Below are positions 50,559 through 59,211 of a stretch of 64,000 nt of DNA, one piece after another. The notes beneath the pieces are model-generated. The model was given only the letters and a program-made list of their open reading frames with translations, did not search any database and was not told the origin of the DNA. Numbering within the stretch: position 1 is the first letter of the stretch; each line of letters opens with the position of its first letter. The translations under genes were made by a program, and so were the position numbers. Origin of the DNA: Gordonia amarae NBRC 15530 (GTDB taxonomy: Bacteria > Actinomycetota > Actinomycetes > Mycobacteriales > Mycobacteriaceae); assembly GCF_000241345.1 (NCBI RefSeq), contig NZ_BAED01000048.1, forward strand, positions 94,268-158,267, given 5' to 3'.

Positions 50559-51815
50559 GTGGCAGATCGGTTCTTGGTGAGCGGCGGTGCGCGGCTGGCG
50601 GGTGACGTGGTTGTGGGCGGCGCGAAGAACAGCGTCCTCAAATTGATGGCGGCGGCCCTTCTGGCCGAGGGCACCACCACGTTGACGAACAGTCCGGACA
50701 TCGCGGACGTGCCCCTGATGGCCGACGTGCTGCGCGGCCTGGGCGCCGCGGTCTCGATCGACGGCGACACGGTGGTCATCGATTCGCCCGCCGAACCCAA
50801 GTATCACGCCGACTTCGACGCGGTGAAGCAGTTCCGGGCCTCGGTGTGTGTCCTGGGGCCGCTGATGGCGCGCTGCCGTCGTGCGGTGGTCGCGTTGCCC
50901 GGCGGTGATGCGATCGGTTCGCGGCCGCTGGACATGCATCAGGCCGGTCTGCGGGCGCTGGGCGCGCACAGTTCCATCGAGCACGGCTGCGTGGTGGCCT
51001 CGGCCGACACCTTGGTCGGGGCGGGCGTGGCGCTGGAGTTCCCGTCGGTGGGGGCCACCGAGAACATCCTGATGGCCGCGGTCCTGGCCGAGGGCATCAC
51101 CACCATCGACAACGCCGCACGGGAACCCGAGATCATCGACCTGTGCGAGATGCTCGTGCAGATGGGCGCGAAGATCGAGGGCGCGGGTGCGTCGACGCTG
51201 ACCGTCGAAGGGGTCGGCCGGCTGCATCCCACGACCCATCGGGTGGTGGGCGACCGGATCGTCGGTGCCACCTGGGGTATCGCCGCAGCGATGACCCGTG
51301 GTGATGTGACCGTGCACGGCGTCGCACCGGCGCATCTGCAGCTCGTCCTCAACAAACTTCGCGACACCGGCGCCGTGGTGGAGACCTTCGACGAGGGTTT
51401 CCGGGTGCGGGCCGACGCCCGGCCCAAGGCCGTGAACGTGTCGACCTTGCCGTTCCCGGGCTTTCCCACCGACCTGCAGCCGATGGCGATCGGGTTGGCG
51501 GCGGTGGCCGACGGGATGTCGCTGATCACCGAGAACGTGTTCGAGGCCCGGTTCCGGTTCGTCGAGGAGATGGTCCGGCTCGGTGCCGATGCGCGCACCG
51601 ACGGTCACCACGCGGTGATCCGCGGCGTCGAGCAGCTCTCCAGCGCCCCGGTGTGGTGCTCGGACATCCGGGCCGGAGCCGGTCTCGTGCTGGGAGGCCT
51701 CGTGGCCGACGGCGTCACCGACGTCCATGACGTCGAACACATCGACCGCGGCTATCCCAGGTTCGAGGAGATCCTGCGCAGCCTCGGCGGTGAGATCGAG
51801 CGCGTTTCCGGCTAG
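50559..51815 (+). CDS. murA: UDP-N-acetylglucosamine 1-carboxyvinyltransferase
   Basis: 418 residues from GTG at 50559 (AAGG seven bases upstream; a GTG two codons earlier is possible). First committed step of peptidoglycan synthesis, joining enolpyruvate to UDP-GlcNAc. Conserved [42 protein letters not shown] and [12 protein letters not shown]. The active-site loop reads [11 protein letters not shown] with Asp117 in place of the usual Cys, the natural variant that makes mycobacterial MurA insensitive to fosfomycin. Confidence 0.97.
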   Translation: MADRFLVSGGARLAGDVVVGGAKNSVLKLMAAALLAEGTTTLTNSPDIADVPLMADVLRGLGAAVSIDGDTVVIDSPAEPKYHADFDAVKQFRASVCVLGPLMARCRRAVVALPGGDAIGSRPLDMHQAGLRALGAHSSIEHGCVVASADTLVGAGVALEFPSVGATENILMAAVLAEGITTIDNAAREPEIIDLCEMLVQMGAKIEGAGASTLTVEGVGRLHPTTHRVVGDRIVGATWGIAAAMTRGDVTVHGVAPAHLQLVLNKLRDTGAVVETFDEGFRVRADARPKAVNVSTLPFPGFPTDLQPMAIGLAAVADGMSLITENVFEARFRFVEEMVRLGADARTDGHHAVIRGVEQLSSAPVWCSDIRAGAGLVLGGLVADGVTDVHDVEHIDRGYPRFEEILRSLGGEIERVSG

Positions 51816-51821
51816 CGGACA

Positions 51822-51840
51822 GCCCGGCGTGATGCCGGGC
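51822..51840 (+). terminator. hairpin after murA
   Basis: GCCCGGC (51822-51828) and GCCGGGC (51834-51840) form a perfect 7-bp stem with a 5-nt loop, seven bases after the murA stop codon. It lacks a T-run. Confidence 0.55.
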
Positions 51841-51886
51841 AGGTACCGGCGGCATTCGGGTGGGATGCCACCTGTCCTGATGGATA

Positions 51887-51902
51887 GTCTGTGCGCACAG
51901 AC
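51887..51902. promoter_or_regulatory. perfect 16-bp palindrome upstream of the cobalt/nickel importer
   Basis: GTCTGTGCGCACAGAC is its own reverse complement. It stands in the 165-bp gap before cbiM, where the importer's promoter must be, so it is a likely operator for a metal- or B12-responsive repressor. No cobalamin riboswitch consensus is seen in this gap. Confidence 0.6.
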
Positions 51903-51980
51903 ATATGAATGTGTGGACAGGTATCCGCGTGGAGATTAGCGTTCTCCTCTATGACGTCCACCACAACCACCACGGTCGCG

Positions 51981-52697
51981 ATGCATATGAGTGACGGCAT
52001 CGTGAACGCACCGGTGTCCTTCGCCTTCGCCGTCGTCGCGGTCGTGGCACTCGCGGCCTGCTGCTGGCGGGCCCGTGCCGATCTCGACGAGCGGGCCGTG
52101 CCGATGGCCGGACTGGTCGCTGCCTTCATCTTCGCGGTCCAGATGATCAACTTCCCGATCCTGCCCGGCGTCAGCGGGCACCTGCTCGGCGGTGCGCTGG
52201 CCGCGATCCTGGTAGGTCCCTACGTCGGGGCGTTGTGCATCGCGATCGTGCTGGTGGTGCAGTCGCTGCTGTTCGCCGACGGCGGGGTGTCGGCGCTGGG
52301 CACCAACATCACCAACATGGCGATCATCGCCACGTTCGTTGGCTACACGATTGCGATCGCCGGCCGGAGATTCCTGTCCGGGCGGTCGGGTGGACGTGGC
52401 CTGACGGTGGTCGCCTTCGTCTCGGCGCTCGTCGGGACGGTGTGCGCGGCAACCGGGTTCGTCATCGAGTACGCGATCGGTGGTGTGGGCGACTCGTCGC
52501 TGGCGACTGTCGCCGGCTACATGTGGGGCACCCACGCACTGATCGGGATCGGCGAGGGCCTCATCACCGCTGTGACGGTGACGGCGGTCGCAAACGCCCG
52601 GCCGGACCTGGTCTACCTGCTGCGTCCTACCCGTACCGCAGCCGCTTCTGCGAGCACGCGGGAGCCGGCGGCCGGAACCGAAGGAGTGCGGGCATGA
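51981..52697 (+). CDS. cbiM: ECF-type cobalt/nickel transporter substrate-binding subunit CbiM
   Basis: 238 residues from ATG at 51981, chosen because the family needs Met1-His2 at the very N-terminus to coordinate the metal (MHMSDGIVN). An ATG at 51951 would put ten residues ahead of it. About seven membrane helices; conserved GVSGHLLGGALAAILVGPYVG, SLLFADGGVSALGTNITNM and YMWGTHALIGIGEGLITAV. Works with CbiN-like, CbiQ and CbiO proteins encoded next to import Co2+ or Ni2+. The stop overlaps the next ATG (ATGA). Confidence 0.92.
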   Translation: MHMSDGIVNAPVSFAFAVVAVVALAACCWRARADLDERAVPMAGLVAAFIFAVQMINFPILPGVSGHLLGGALAAILVGPYVGALCIAIVLVVQSLLFADGGVSALGTNITNMAIIATFVGYTIAIAGRRFLSGRSGGRGLTVVAFVSALVGTVCAATGFVIEYAIGGVGDSSLATVAGYMWGTHALIGIGEGLITAVTVTAVANARPDLVYLLRPTRTAAASASTREPAAGTEGVRA

Positions 52698-53122
52698 GTA
52701 TCACCGACAACACAGCGCACCGGAGCACCGCCACCGCGGCGGCACCGGGGAATCCCGCGACGGGCGGCTCGTGGGTCCGGCGTCACCGTTTCCTGCTGGC
52801 GTTCGGACTGGTCGCCCTGGTGATCGCGGGTGTCCTGTCCTACGCGGCCAGTTCCTCGCCGGACGGTCTGGACTCGGCAACACAGCGCGGCTGCGAGACC
52901 GTCGAGGTCAACGGTGCCGAGCAATTGCGCGGCAACTGCATCGCCCAGCACGCCGGCGACCACGCGATGGCCTCCTCACCGCTGGCCGACTACAGCGTGT
53001 CCGGGCTGGGTGACAATTCGGGCGGTGTCGCCGGCGTCATCGGGGTCGTCGTCACGGTGCTGGTGGCGGGCGGCTTGTTCTGGCTGCTGGCCCGCGGCCG
53101 GCGCAGCGGCGCGGGCAACTGA
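52694..53122 (+). CDS. CbiN-like PDGLE-domain membrane protein
   Basis: 142 residues. Two membrane helices (FLLAFGLVALVIAGVLSYA and VAGVIGVVVTVLVAGGLFWLL) flank an extracytoplasmic loop with the PDGLE-type motif SSPDGLDSATQRGC and HAMASSPLADYSVSGL. Such proteins replace CbiN as the small partner that lets CbiM bind metal. The first 30 residues are Thr/Ala-rich. ATG overlaps the cbiM stop. Confidence 0.88.
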   Translation: MSITDNTAHRSTATAAAPGNPATGGSWVRRHRFLLAFGLVALVIAGVLSYAASSSPDGLDSATQRGCETVEVNGAEQLRGNCIAQHAGDHAMASSPLADYSVSGLGDNSGGVAGVIGVVVTVLVAGGLFWLLARGRRSGAGN

Positions 53123-53138
53123 CCGGGCGGGATCGCTG

Positions 53139-53915
53139 ATGGGCGCCGGGCATGCACATCCGTTGTATCGGCAGGGCGACTCGCGTGTGCACCGCGCGCC
53201 GGCCGAGGCCAAGCTGGTGTGCCTGGTGGGCTTCGTCTTCGCCGTGGTGGCCACGCCGCGGGAGCTGTTCTGGCCCTACCTGGTGTTCGCGGCCATCCTC
53301 GTCACCGTCTGGGTGATCGCGCGGATTCCGCTGCGCTGGATCGCGCCGCGGATGCTCATCGAGGCGCCGTTCGTGGTGCTGGCCGTGCTGCTGCCGTTCG
53401 CCGAGGGCGGCGAGCGCACCGACGTGCTGGGCCTGTCACTGTCGGTGTCGGGGCTGTATGCCGCCTGGGGCATCCTCATCAAGGGCACGCTCGGTGTCGC
53501 CGCCTCCTTGACGTTCGCTGCCACCACCCGTGCCGACGAACTGCCGATCGCGCTGTCGCGGTTGGGACTTCCGGGGATGATCACCCAGATCCTGGTGATG
53601 ATGCTGCGGTACATCGATCTGCTGTCGGTGCAGGTGGGCCGCCAGCGCATCGCCCGGATGGCACGTGGTGACGATCCGCGTTTCGCCCATCAGGCGGCGG
53701 CCATCGCCAAGGGAGTCGGGTCGTTGTTCATGCGGTCGTACGAGCGGGGCGAACGCGTCCACCTGGCGATGGCGTCGCGGGGGTTCACCGGCAGGGTCCC
53801 CGAGATTCCCGCGCTCATCACCAGCGCGAAGGCGACCGGCACGCAATGGCTGATCGTGACGGCCCCGGCGCTCACCGCCGCGGCCGTGTCGTTGATCGCG
53901 TGGGAACTGTGGTGA
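53139..53915 (+). CDS. cbiQ: ECF transporter transmembrane coupling subunit CbiQ
   Basis: 258 residues from ATG at 53139. Several helices and the T-component Ala-Arg-Gly motifs that grip the ATPase: RQRIARMARGDDPR and LAMASRGFTG. Begins AHPLYRQGDSRVHRAPAEAKL, usual for CbiQ. Transmits ATP-driven motion to CbiM. Confidence 0.93.
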   Translation: MGAGHAHPLYRQGDSRVHRAPAEAKLVCLVGFVFAVVATPRELFWPYLVFAAILVTVWVIARIPLRWIAPRMLIEAPFVVLAVLLPFAEGGERTDVLGLSLSVSGLYAAWGILIKGTLGVAASLTFAATTRADELPIALSRLGLPGMITQILVMMLRYIDLLSVQVGRQRIARMARGDDPRFAHQAAAIAKGVGSLFMRSYERGERVHLAMASRGFTGRVPEIPALITSAKATGTQWLIVTAPALTAAAVSLIAWELW

Positions 53916-53924
53916 GGAGAGTCG

Positions 53925-54755
53925 ATGATCTGGACTAAGCGGACGCGCACCGGTGCGACGGAGAAACAGGCGGCGCCGGCCGGGGTGCCGGGCGCACCGG
54001 CCATCGCGGTGCAAGAGCTGGGATTCGTCTATCCGGACGGACACGTCGCACTCGACGGCATCGACCTGACGGTGCGGGATGGGGAGCGGGTGGCCCTCCT
54101 CGGGCCGAACGGGGCGGGCAAGACCACCCTGATGCTGCACCTGAACGGGGTGCTCCGCGCGGGCTGCGGTGAGGTCGCGATCTCCGGGATCCCCATGGCC
54201 GACGACTCCGTACGGGATATCCGGCGGCGCGTCGGTCTGGTGTTCCAGGACCCCGACGACCAGTTGTTCATGCCGACCCTCGCCGAGGACGTCGCGTTCG
54301 GGCCCGCCAACTTCGGCGTCGAGGGCGACGAGCTGACGGCCAGGGTGACGCGGGCGCTCGAGGCGGTGTCGATGACGGCCCACGCCCACCGCAGCGCCAC
54401 CCACCTGTCCGGAGGTCAGCGCCGACGCGGTGCGCTCGCGACCGTATTGGCCTGCCGCCCCGACATTCTGGTGCTCGACGAACCGTCGGCCAATCTCGAT
54501 CCGCTGGCCCGCCGGGAGCTGGCCGAGACCCTGCTCGGACTGAGCACGACGATGCTCGTGGTCACCCACGACCTGCCGTACGCGGCCCAGTTGTGCGAGC
54601 GCGCCGTGGTGATCGACGCCGGGCGGATCGTCGCCGACGGTCCGATCCTGGACATTCTTTCCGATGAGGCGCTGCTGGCCCGGCACCGGCTGGAGTTGCC
54701 CTGGGGTATCGACGCCGAGAGTCTGCGTCGCGCACGCGCCGCGGGCGTGGGTTAG
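53925..54755 (+). CDS. cbiO: ECF transporter ATP-binding subunit CbiO
   Basis: 276 residues, ATG after GAGGAG. Walker A GPNGAGKTTLMLHLNG, Q-loop FQDPDDQLFMPTLAEDVAFG (the cobalt/nickel-specific P-D-D-Q-L-F stretch), signature LSGGQRRRGAL, Walker B ILVLDEPS, switch His in VVTHD. Drives the importer. A short GTTAGC/GCTAAC dyad (54751-54767) spans the stop codon. Confidence 0.95.
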   Translation: MIWTKRTRTGATEKQAAPAGVPGAPAIAVQELGFVYPDGHVALDGIDLTVRDGERVALLGPNGAGKTTLMLHLNGVLRAGCGEVAISGIPMADDSVRDIRRRVGLVFQDPDDQLFMPTLAEDVAFGPANFGVEGDELTARVTRALEAVSMTAHAHRSATHLSGGQRRRGALATVLACRPDILVLDEPSANLDPLARRELAETLLGLSTTMLVVTHDLPYAAQLCERAVVIDAGRIVADGPILDILSDEALLARHRLELPWGIDAESLRRARAAGVG

Positions 54756-54923
54756 CCGCGAGCTAACTGACCATGCGGGCAGGTGTGTACCTGGCCGGTG
54801 AAGGCGCATGCAGATGTGAAGGGACGGTTTGTGTTTGAGTCTCTGGGAGTGCGGGTGTGATCCGCGTAACGTCGCTGGTGTCACCCCGTAGTCCCCTACT
54901 GCGCACTGCGCGAGGAGGTAGTC

Positions 54924-56216
54924 ATGCAGGTAGATGAACTGCTGAAGCCGTTCCCCATCAAAGAGTTCCACCCCTTCCCGCGGGCCATGATGGGCCCGGG
55001 CGCCCACGAGATGATCGGCCCCGAGGCACTGAAGCTGGGCTTCAAGAAGACCCTCATCATGACCACCGGCCTGCGCGGCACGGACATCGTTCACAAGATC
55101 GCCGAGTCGTGCAAGTACCACGGCCTTGAGGTCGTGGTGTTCGACCAGGTCGAGTCCAACCCCAAGGACTACAACGTCATGGACGCTGTCGCCCTGTACA
55201 ACTCGGAGAAGTGCGACTCGTTCATCTCCATCGGCGGCGGCTCGGCCCACGACGCCTGCAAGGGCGCCCGCATCTCCGTCGCCCACGACGGCCGCAGCAT
55301 CAACGAGTTCGAGGGTTTCAACAAGAGCGAGAACCCGAAGAACCCGCCGCACATCGCCGTATCCACCACCGCCGGAACGGGTTCGGAGACCTCGTGGGCG
55401 TACGTCATCACCGACACCACCACCGACCCCGACAAGCCGCACAAGTACGTCGCCTTCGACGATGCCTCGGTGACCTCCCTCGCGATCGACGACCCGGTGC
55501 TGTACTACGAATGCCCGGTCGCCTTCACCGCGCAGTGCGGTTTCGACGTGCTGGCCCACGCCTCGGAGCCGTACGTGTCGCGGCTGAACTTCCAGCCGTC
55601 GCTGGGCAACGCGCTGCACGCCATCCGGCTCACCAACCGGCATCTGCGTGAGGCCACCTGGAACCCCACCGAGTTGGCCGGCCGCGAGGGCATGATGTAC
55701 GCGCAGTACATCGCCGCGCAGGCGTTCAACTCGGGCGGCCTGGGCATCATCCACTCGATCAGCCACGCAGTGTCGGCGTTCTACGACACCCACCACGGCC
55801 TGAACAACGCGATCGCGCTGCCGCGGGTGTGGGCGTTCAACATGCCGGTCATGTATGAGCGCTTCGCCGACATCGCCGAGGTGATGGGCATCGACACCCA
55901 TGGTCTGACCAAGGTGCAGGCCGCCGACCAGGCGCTCAACGCCGCGATCCGGCTGCTGCGCGATGTGGGCATCACCGAGAAGTTCACCGACATCACCCAG
56001 GACACCCACATCAAGAACCGCCTGGGCACCGGCCCGACCGCGTTCTACGCCAATCGCAAGGAGATCGACGGCGGCCCGGCCACCATCGACGCCATCACCA
56101 ACCACGTGCTCGGCGACGCCTGCACGCCGGGCAACCCGAAGGAATGCACCTTCGAGACCGTCCGCCCGGTCGTCGATCACTGCTTCAACGGCGACCTGGA
56201 CGAGCTGCTCACCTAA
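54924..56216 (+). CDS. NDMA-dependent methanol/alcohol dehydrogenase (nicotinoprotein, iron-type ADH family)
   Basis: 430 residues with strong GAGGAGG Shine-Dalgarno. Oxidises methanol or other primary alcohols using tightly bound NAD(H); electrons leave through an external acceptor, in vivo probably mycofactocin. Begins VDELLKPFPIKEFHPFPRAMMGP; NAD site SIGGGSAHDACKGA; metal ligands Asp and His in FDVLAHASEPYVS and two His in IIHSISHAVSAFYDTHHG. Closely resembles Mno of Mycobacterium smegmatis (MSMEG_6242) and Amycolatopsis. The 168-bp gap upstream shows no clear -35/-10 pair; its regulators lie downstream in the same cluster. Confidence 0.93.
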   Translation: MQVDELLKPFPIKEFHPFPRAMMGPGAHEMIGPEALKLGFKKTLIMTTGLRGTDIVHKIAESCKYHGLEVVVFDQVESNPKDYNVMDAVALYNSEKCDSFISIGGGSAHDACKGARISVAHDGRSINEFEGFNKSENPKNPPHIAVSTTAGTGSETSWAYVITDTTTDPDKPHKYVAFDDASVTSLAIDDPVLYYECPVAFTAQCGFDVLAHASEPYVSRLNFQPSLGNALHAIRLTNRHLREATWNPTELAGREGMMYAQYIAAQAFNSGGLGIIHSISHAVSAFYDTHHGLNNAIALPRVWAFNMPVMYERFADIAEVMGIDTHGLTKVQAADQALNAAIRLLRDVGITEKFTDITQDTHIKNRLGTGPTAFYANRKEIDGGPATIDAITNHVLGDACTPGNPKECTFETVRPVVDHCFNGDLDELLT

Positions 56217-56364
56217 GACACCTCATCCCCTTCAGGTCCACGGGGTCCTCTCGTCACATTCGCCCGTGACGAGGTGAGCGGGTGGCGGACAATCGGTACA
56301 CGTCCGCCGCCCGCCTTCCCCATATCCAGCACCGACACCGAGAGTCACAGAACCGGAGCACCAC

Positions 56365-57606
56365 ATGTCCGAGACGACCACAGCCGCGCCCGCGGCGACC
56401 ACCGACGAGACCAGCGCCGCACCGGAACAGTTCGCCGACGTCGCCGACGTCATCGCGCAGTTCGCACAGGCGGGCTACCTGGCCGATCAGCGACTCGGCA
56501 CGACCGTGTTCCTGCAGGGCAGGTTGGGTAAGCCGCTGCTGCTGGAGGGGCCGGCGGGGGTCGGTAAGACGGAGCTGGCCAAGACGCTGGCGGCCGTCAC
56601 CGGACGCGAGTTGCTCCGCCTGCAGTGCTATGAGGGCCAGGACGAAACCACTGCCCTGTACGAGTGGGACTACGGCAAACAGTTGCTGTACACCCAGGTG
56701 CTGCGTGAGAAAATTTCGCAGGTGGTCGCCGACGTCGACACGCTGTCGGAGGCGGTGGACCGCATCGGCGCGGAGGAGAGCGTGTTCTTCTCCGAACGCT
56801 TCCTCGCACCCCGGCCGCTGCTGGAGGCGGTGCGCTCGGAGAAGCCGGTGGTGCTGCTCATCGACGAGGTCGACCGCGCCGATGAGGCTCTGGAGGCGGT
56901 GCTGCTGGAGTTGCTCGCCGAGTTCCAGGTGTCGGTTCCTGAGATCGGCACCTTCGTGGCCAAGCACGCGCCGCTGGTGATCCTCACCTCCAATAACACC
57001 CGTGATCTCTCGGCCGCCCTCAAACGCCGGTGCCTGCACCTGTCGCTGGACTACCCGGCCGCCGACCGTGAGCTGGAGATCATCAAGTCCAAGAACACCG
57101 GACTCTCGGATGCGCTGGCCGCCAAACTCGTTCAGATCGTGCGTGGTCTGCGCGACCTTGATCTGCGTAAGGCCCCGAGCATTTCGGAGGCCATCGACTG
57201 GGCACGCACCCTGGCTGTGCTCGGCGCGGACGAACTCGACGCCGAGATCCTCTCGCAGACAGCGAATGTGGTGGTCAAGTACGACCGAGACCTGGCGCGC
57301 GCGGTGGACGCGTTGCCGCGGCTGGTCGACCCGAACGCCGAGGTGCCGACCCACCTGCACTCCCACGACCACGGGCACTCCCACGATCACGGACATTCGC
57401 ACGATCACGGACATTCGCACGACCACGACCACAACGATTCCGGCCGGGAGAAGCGGGCGTCGAAGGACGAGCCCGGCCGTCATGGCGACGACTACTACGG
57501 CGCGCCCGGCAACAGCAGCGACATCGGCAAGCGCACCGTCAGCGCGGGGCAGGGCAGCCGCTCCTTCGCCTCCCGTGGCGGCGGCGCCCGCAAGCGGCCG
57601 TTCTAG
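56365..57606 (+). CDS. MoxR-family AAA+ ATPase with polyhistidine C-terminal region
   Basis: 413 residues. ATPase core (about 20-300): Walker A LLEGPAGVGKTELAKTLA, Walker B VVLLIDEVDRADEALEAV, sensor LTSNNTRDLSAALKRRC. Then a metal-binding type tail (about 330-360) built from repeated H-S-H-D-H-G units encoded by 18-bp tandem repeats (57360-57430), and a basic Gly/Arg end. MoxR proteins act with VWA partners (next gene, nine bases on) as chaperones or metal-insertion machines, here plausibly for the metal-dependent alcohol dehydrogenases on either side. Homologues flank mno in M. smegmatis. Confidence 0.92.
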   Translation: MSETTTAAPAATTDETSAAPEQFADVADVIAQFAQAGYLADQRLGTTVFLQGRLGKPLLLEGPAGVGKTELAKTLAAVTGRELLRLQCYEGQDETTALYEWDYGKQLLYTQVLREKISQVVADVDTLSEAVDRIGAEESVFFSERFLAPRPLLEAVRSEKPVVLLIDEVDRADEALEAVLLELLAEFQVSVPEIGTFVAKHAPLVILTSNNTRDLSAALKRRCLHLSLDYPAADRELEIIKSKNTGLSDALAAKLVQIVRGLRDLDLRKAPSISEAIDWARTLAVLGADELDAEILSQTANVVVKYDRDLARAVDALPRLVDPNAEVPTHLHSHDHGHSHDHGHSHDHGHSHDHDHNDSGREKRASKDEPGRHGDDYYGAPGNSSDIGKRTVSAGQGSRSFASRGGGARKRPF

Positions 57607-57615
57607 GAGCGGGGG

Positions 57616-59139
57616 ATGGAAGGCGCGATTCACCGCTTCGTCCGGCTGCTGCGGCTGCACGGAATCCGGATCGGCGTGTCCGAGGCCATGGACGCGATGG
57701 CCGCCACGGCCGCCCCGGAGATCCTCGGCGACCGGGAGCTGCTCCGCTCCGCGCTCGAGGTGTGCCTGGTCAAGGACCGGCGCGACGAGGAGACATTCCA
57801 CGACGTGTTCGACCGCTTCTTCCGGTTACGGCCGGTACTGGAAAGCGATGACGGACATGGTCATTCGCACACCCATGACGACCTGTCCGACACCGGCGAC
57901 CTCAACGAGTACAGCCTTTCGGACGAGATCTCCCAGACACCGCAGCAGGGCCACAGCCACGGCCCGCCGTCGAACCTGAAGGACTACTTCGACCCGGAGG
58001 ACCTGGCCGAGCAGTACAACCTGCACCAGGAGGCCAACAGGCTCGACATGGCCTCACTCACCGACGAGATCGTGCTGTCGGCCGACGAGGTCCCCAACTC
58101 CGAGGCCGCCGCCCGTGTCCAGCTCACCGTGTCCCGGCTGGCCAACCCGGGCAAGCCCGGCGAACTGGTGGCCGACGACCGGACCCGGCTCGACGTCGAG
58201 CTGTCGGTGGCGCAGGAGATGGCGCTGCTGAACTGGCTCGACGACGAGTCCGAGGACGTCTCCCAGCCCGATGTCGAGGAGATCGCCGCGCTGCGGCGCA
58301 TCCTCGCCGGCCTGCTCGACGGCCTGCCGGAGAAGCTGCGCGATCACCTCGAGCAGCTCATGGCCAGCGACCACGAGATCGAGGAACGCGAGGTCAAGGC
58401 CGAGGTCCGTGACTTCATCCACGAACATGAACGCGCGAGCCTGGAGGATTCGATCCGCCGGCTGATCCGCAGCCTGCACGGGGCGCCGCGGTCACGGCGC
58501 AAGGTGGCCGCCCGCGGCTCGGTCGACGCCGCCCGCACGATGCGCGCCAACCTGCGCTACGACGGGGTGCCGTTCCGGCCGATCACCGTCGCCAAGGTCG
58601 AGGACCGGCCGAGTCTGCTGATCCTGGCGGACGTGTCGCTGTCGGTGCGGGCGGCGGCCCGGTTCACCCTGCAACTGGTGCACGGTCTGCAGTCGATGGT
58701 CTCGCACGTGCGCTCGTTCGCCTTCGTATCGGACCTCGTGGAGATCACCGACCTGTTCGCCGAACATCCGATCGAGGACGCGCTGTCGCTGGTGGTCAGC
58801 GGCCTGTCCAACGGCGGTGTGCTCGACACCTCGGCCGACTCCGACTACGGCTCGGCGCTGGGCGCATTCCTGGAGGAGTACGGCGGCGCGGTCAACCGGC
58901 GCACCACCGTGATCGTCCTCGGCGACGGCCGCGGCAATGGCGCAGACCCGAATTTCTCTGCGATGGAGGAGATTTCGCGCCGCGCCCGGGAGGTCATCTG
59001 GATCACGCCGGAGCCGTCCTATTCGTGGAAGCTCGGCTCGTGCGACCTGCCCGGCTACGCCGCGTACTGCGACCGGGTGCACATCATCCACGACCTGGCG
59101 GCGCTGGAGCAGGTGTCGGTGGATGCGATCAAGGTGTGA
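57616..59139 (+). CDS. VWA-domain (CoxE-like) partner of the MoxR ATPase
   Basis: 507 residues from ATG at 57616 with GGAGCGGGGG upstream. N-terminal helical domain (FVRLLRLHGIRIGVSEAMDA), two His-rich patches (DDGHGHSHTHDD, QGHSHG; about residues 77-118), acidic middle, and a C-terminal VWA domain whose metal-ion-dependent adhesion site begins ILADVSLSVRAAARF; VIVLGDGRGNG follows. Forms a pair with the MoxR protein; both carry His clusters, which suggests handling of a transition metal (inference). Confidence 0.9.
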   Translation: MEGAIHRFVRLLRLHGIRIGVSEAMDAMAATAAPEILGDRELLRSALEVCLVKDRRDEETFHDVFDRFFRLRPVLESDDGHGHSHTHDDLSDTGDLNEYSLSDEISQTPQQGHSHGPPSNLKDYFDPEDLAEQYNLHQEANRLDMASLTDEIVLSADEVPNSEAAARVQLTVSRLANPGKPGELVADDRTRLDVELSVAQEMALLNWLDDESEDVSQPDVEEIAALRRILAGLLDGLPEKLRDHLEQLMASDHEIEEREVKAEVRDFIHEHERASLEDSIRRLIRSLHGAPRSRRKVAARGSVDAARTMRANLRYDGVPFRPITVAKVEDRPSLLILADVSLSVRAAARFTLQLVHGLQSMVSHVRSFAFVSDLVEITDLFAEHPIEDALSLVVSGLSNGGVLDTSADSDYGSALGAFLEEYGGAVNRRTTVIVLGDGRGNGADPNFSAMEEISRRAREVIWITPEPSYSWKLGSCDLPGYAAYCDRVHIIHDLAALEQVSVDAIKV

Positions 59140-59211
59140 TGGCGCAAGTCCACCTGCGCCTTTCCGCTTTGCAACGTCGCTGCATGACCCGTCGACGTAG
59201 TCTGGCTCACA

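Noticed and set aside
51816..51980. Cobalamin riboswitch upstream of cbiM
   Set aside because: The gap is only 165 bp and lacks the B12-box and the other conserved helices; only a short hairpin and a DNA palindrome are present.
53436..56180. 914-codon minus-strand frame across cbiQ, cbiO and the methanol dehydrogenase
   Set aside because: Spans several real genes on the other strand and has repetitive V/G/R/D content typical of antisense frames in GC-rich DNA.
57355..57435. 18-bp direct repeats considered as a satellite or iteron array
   Set aside because: They encode the His-rich tail of the MoxR protein in frame.
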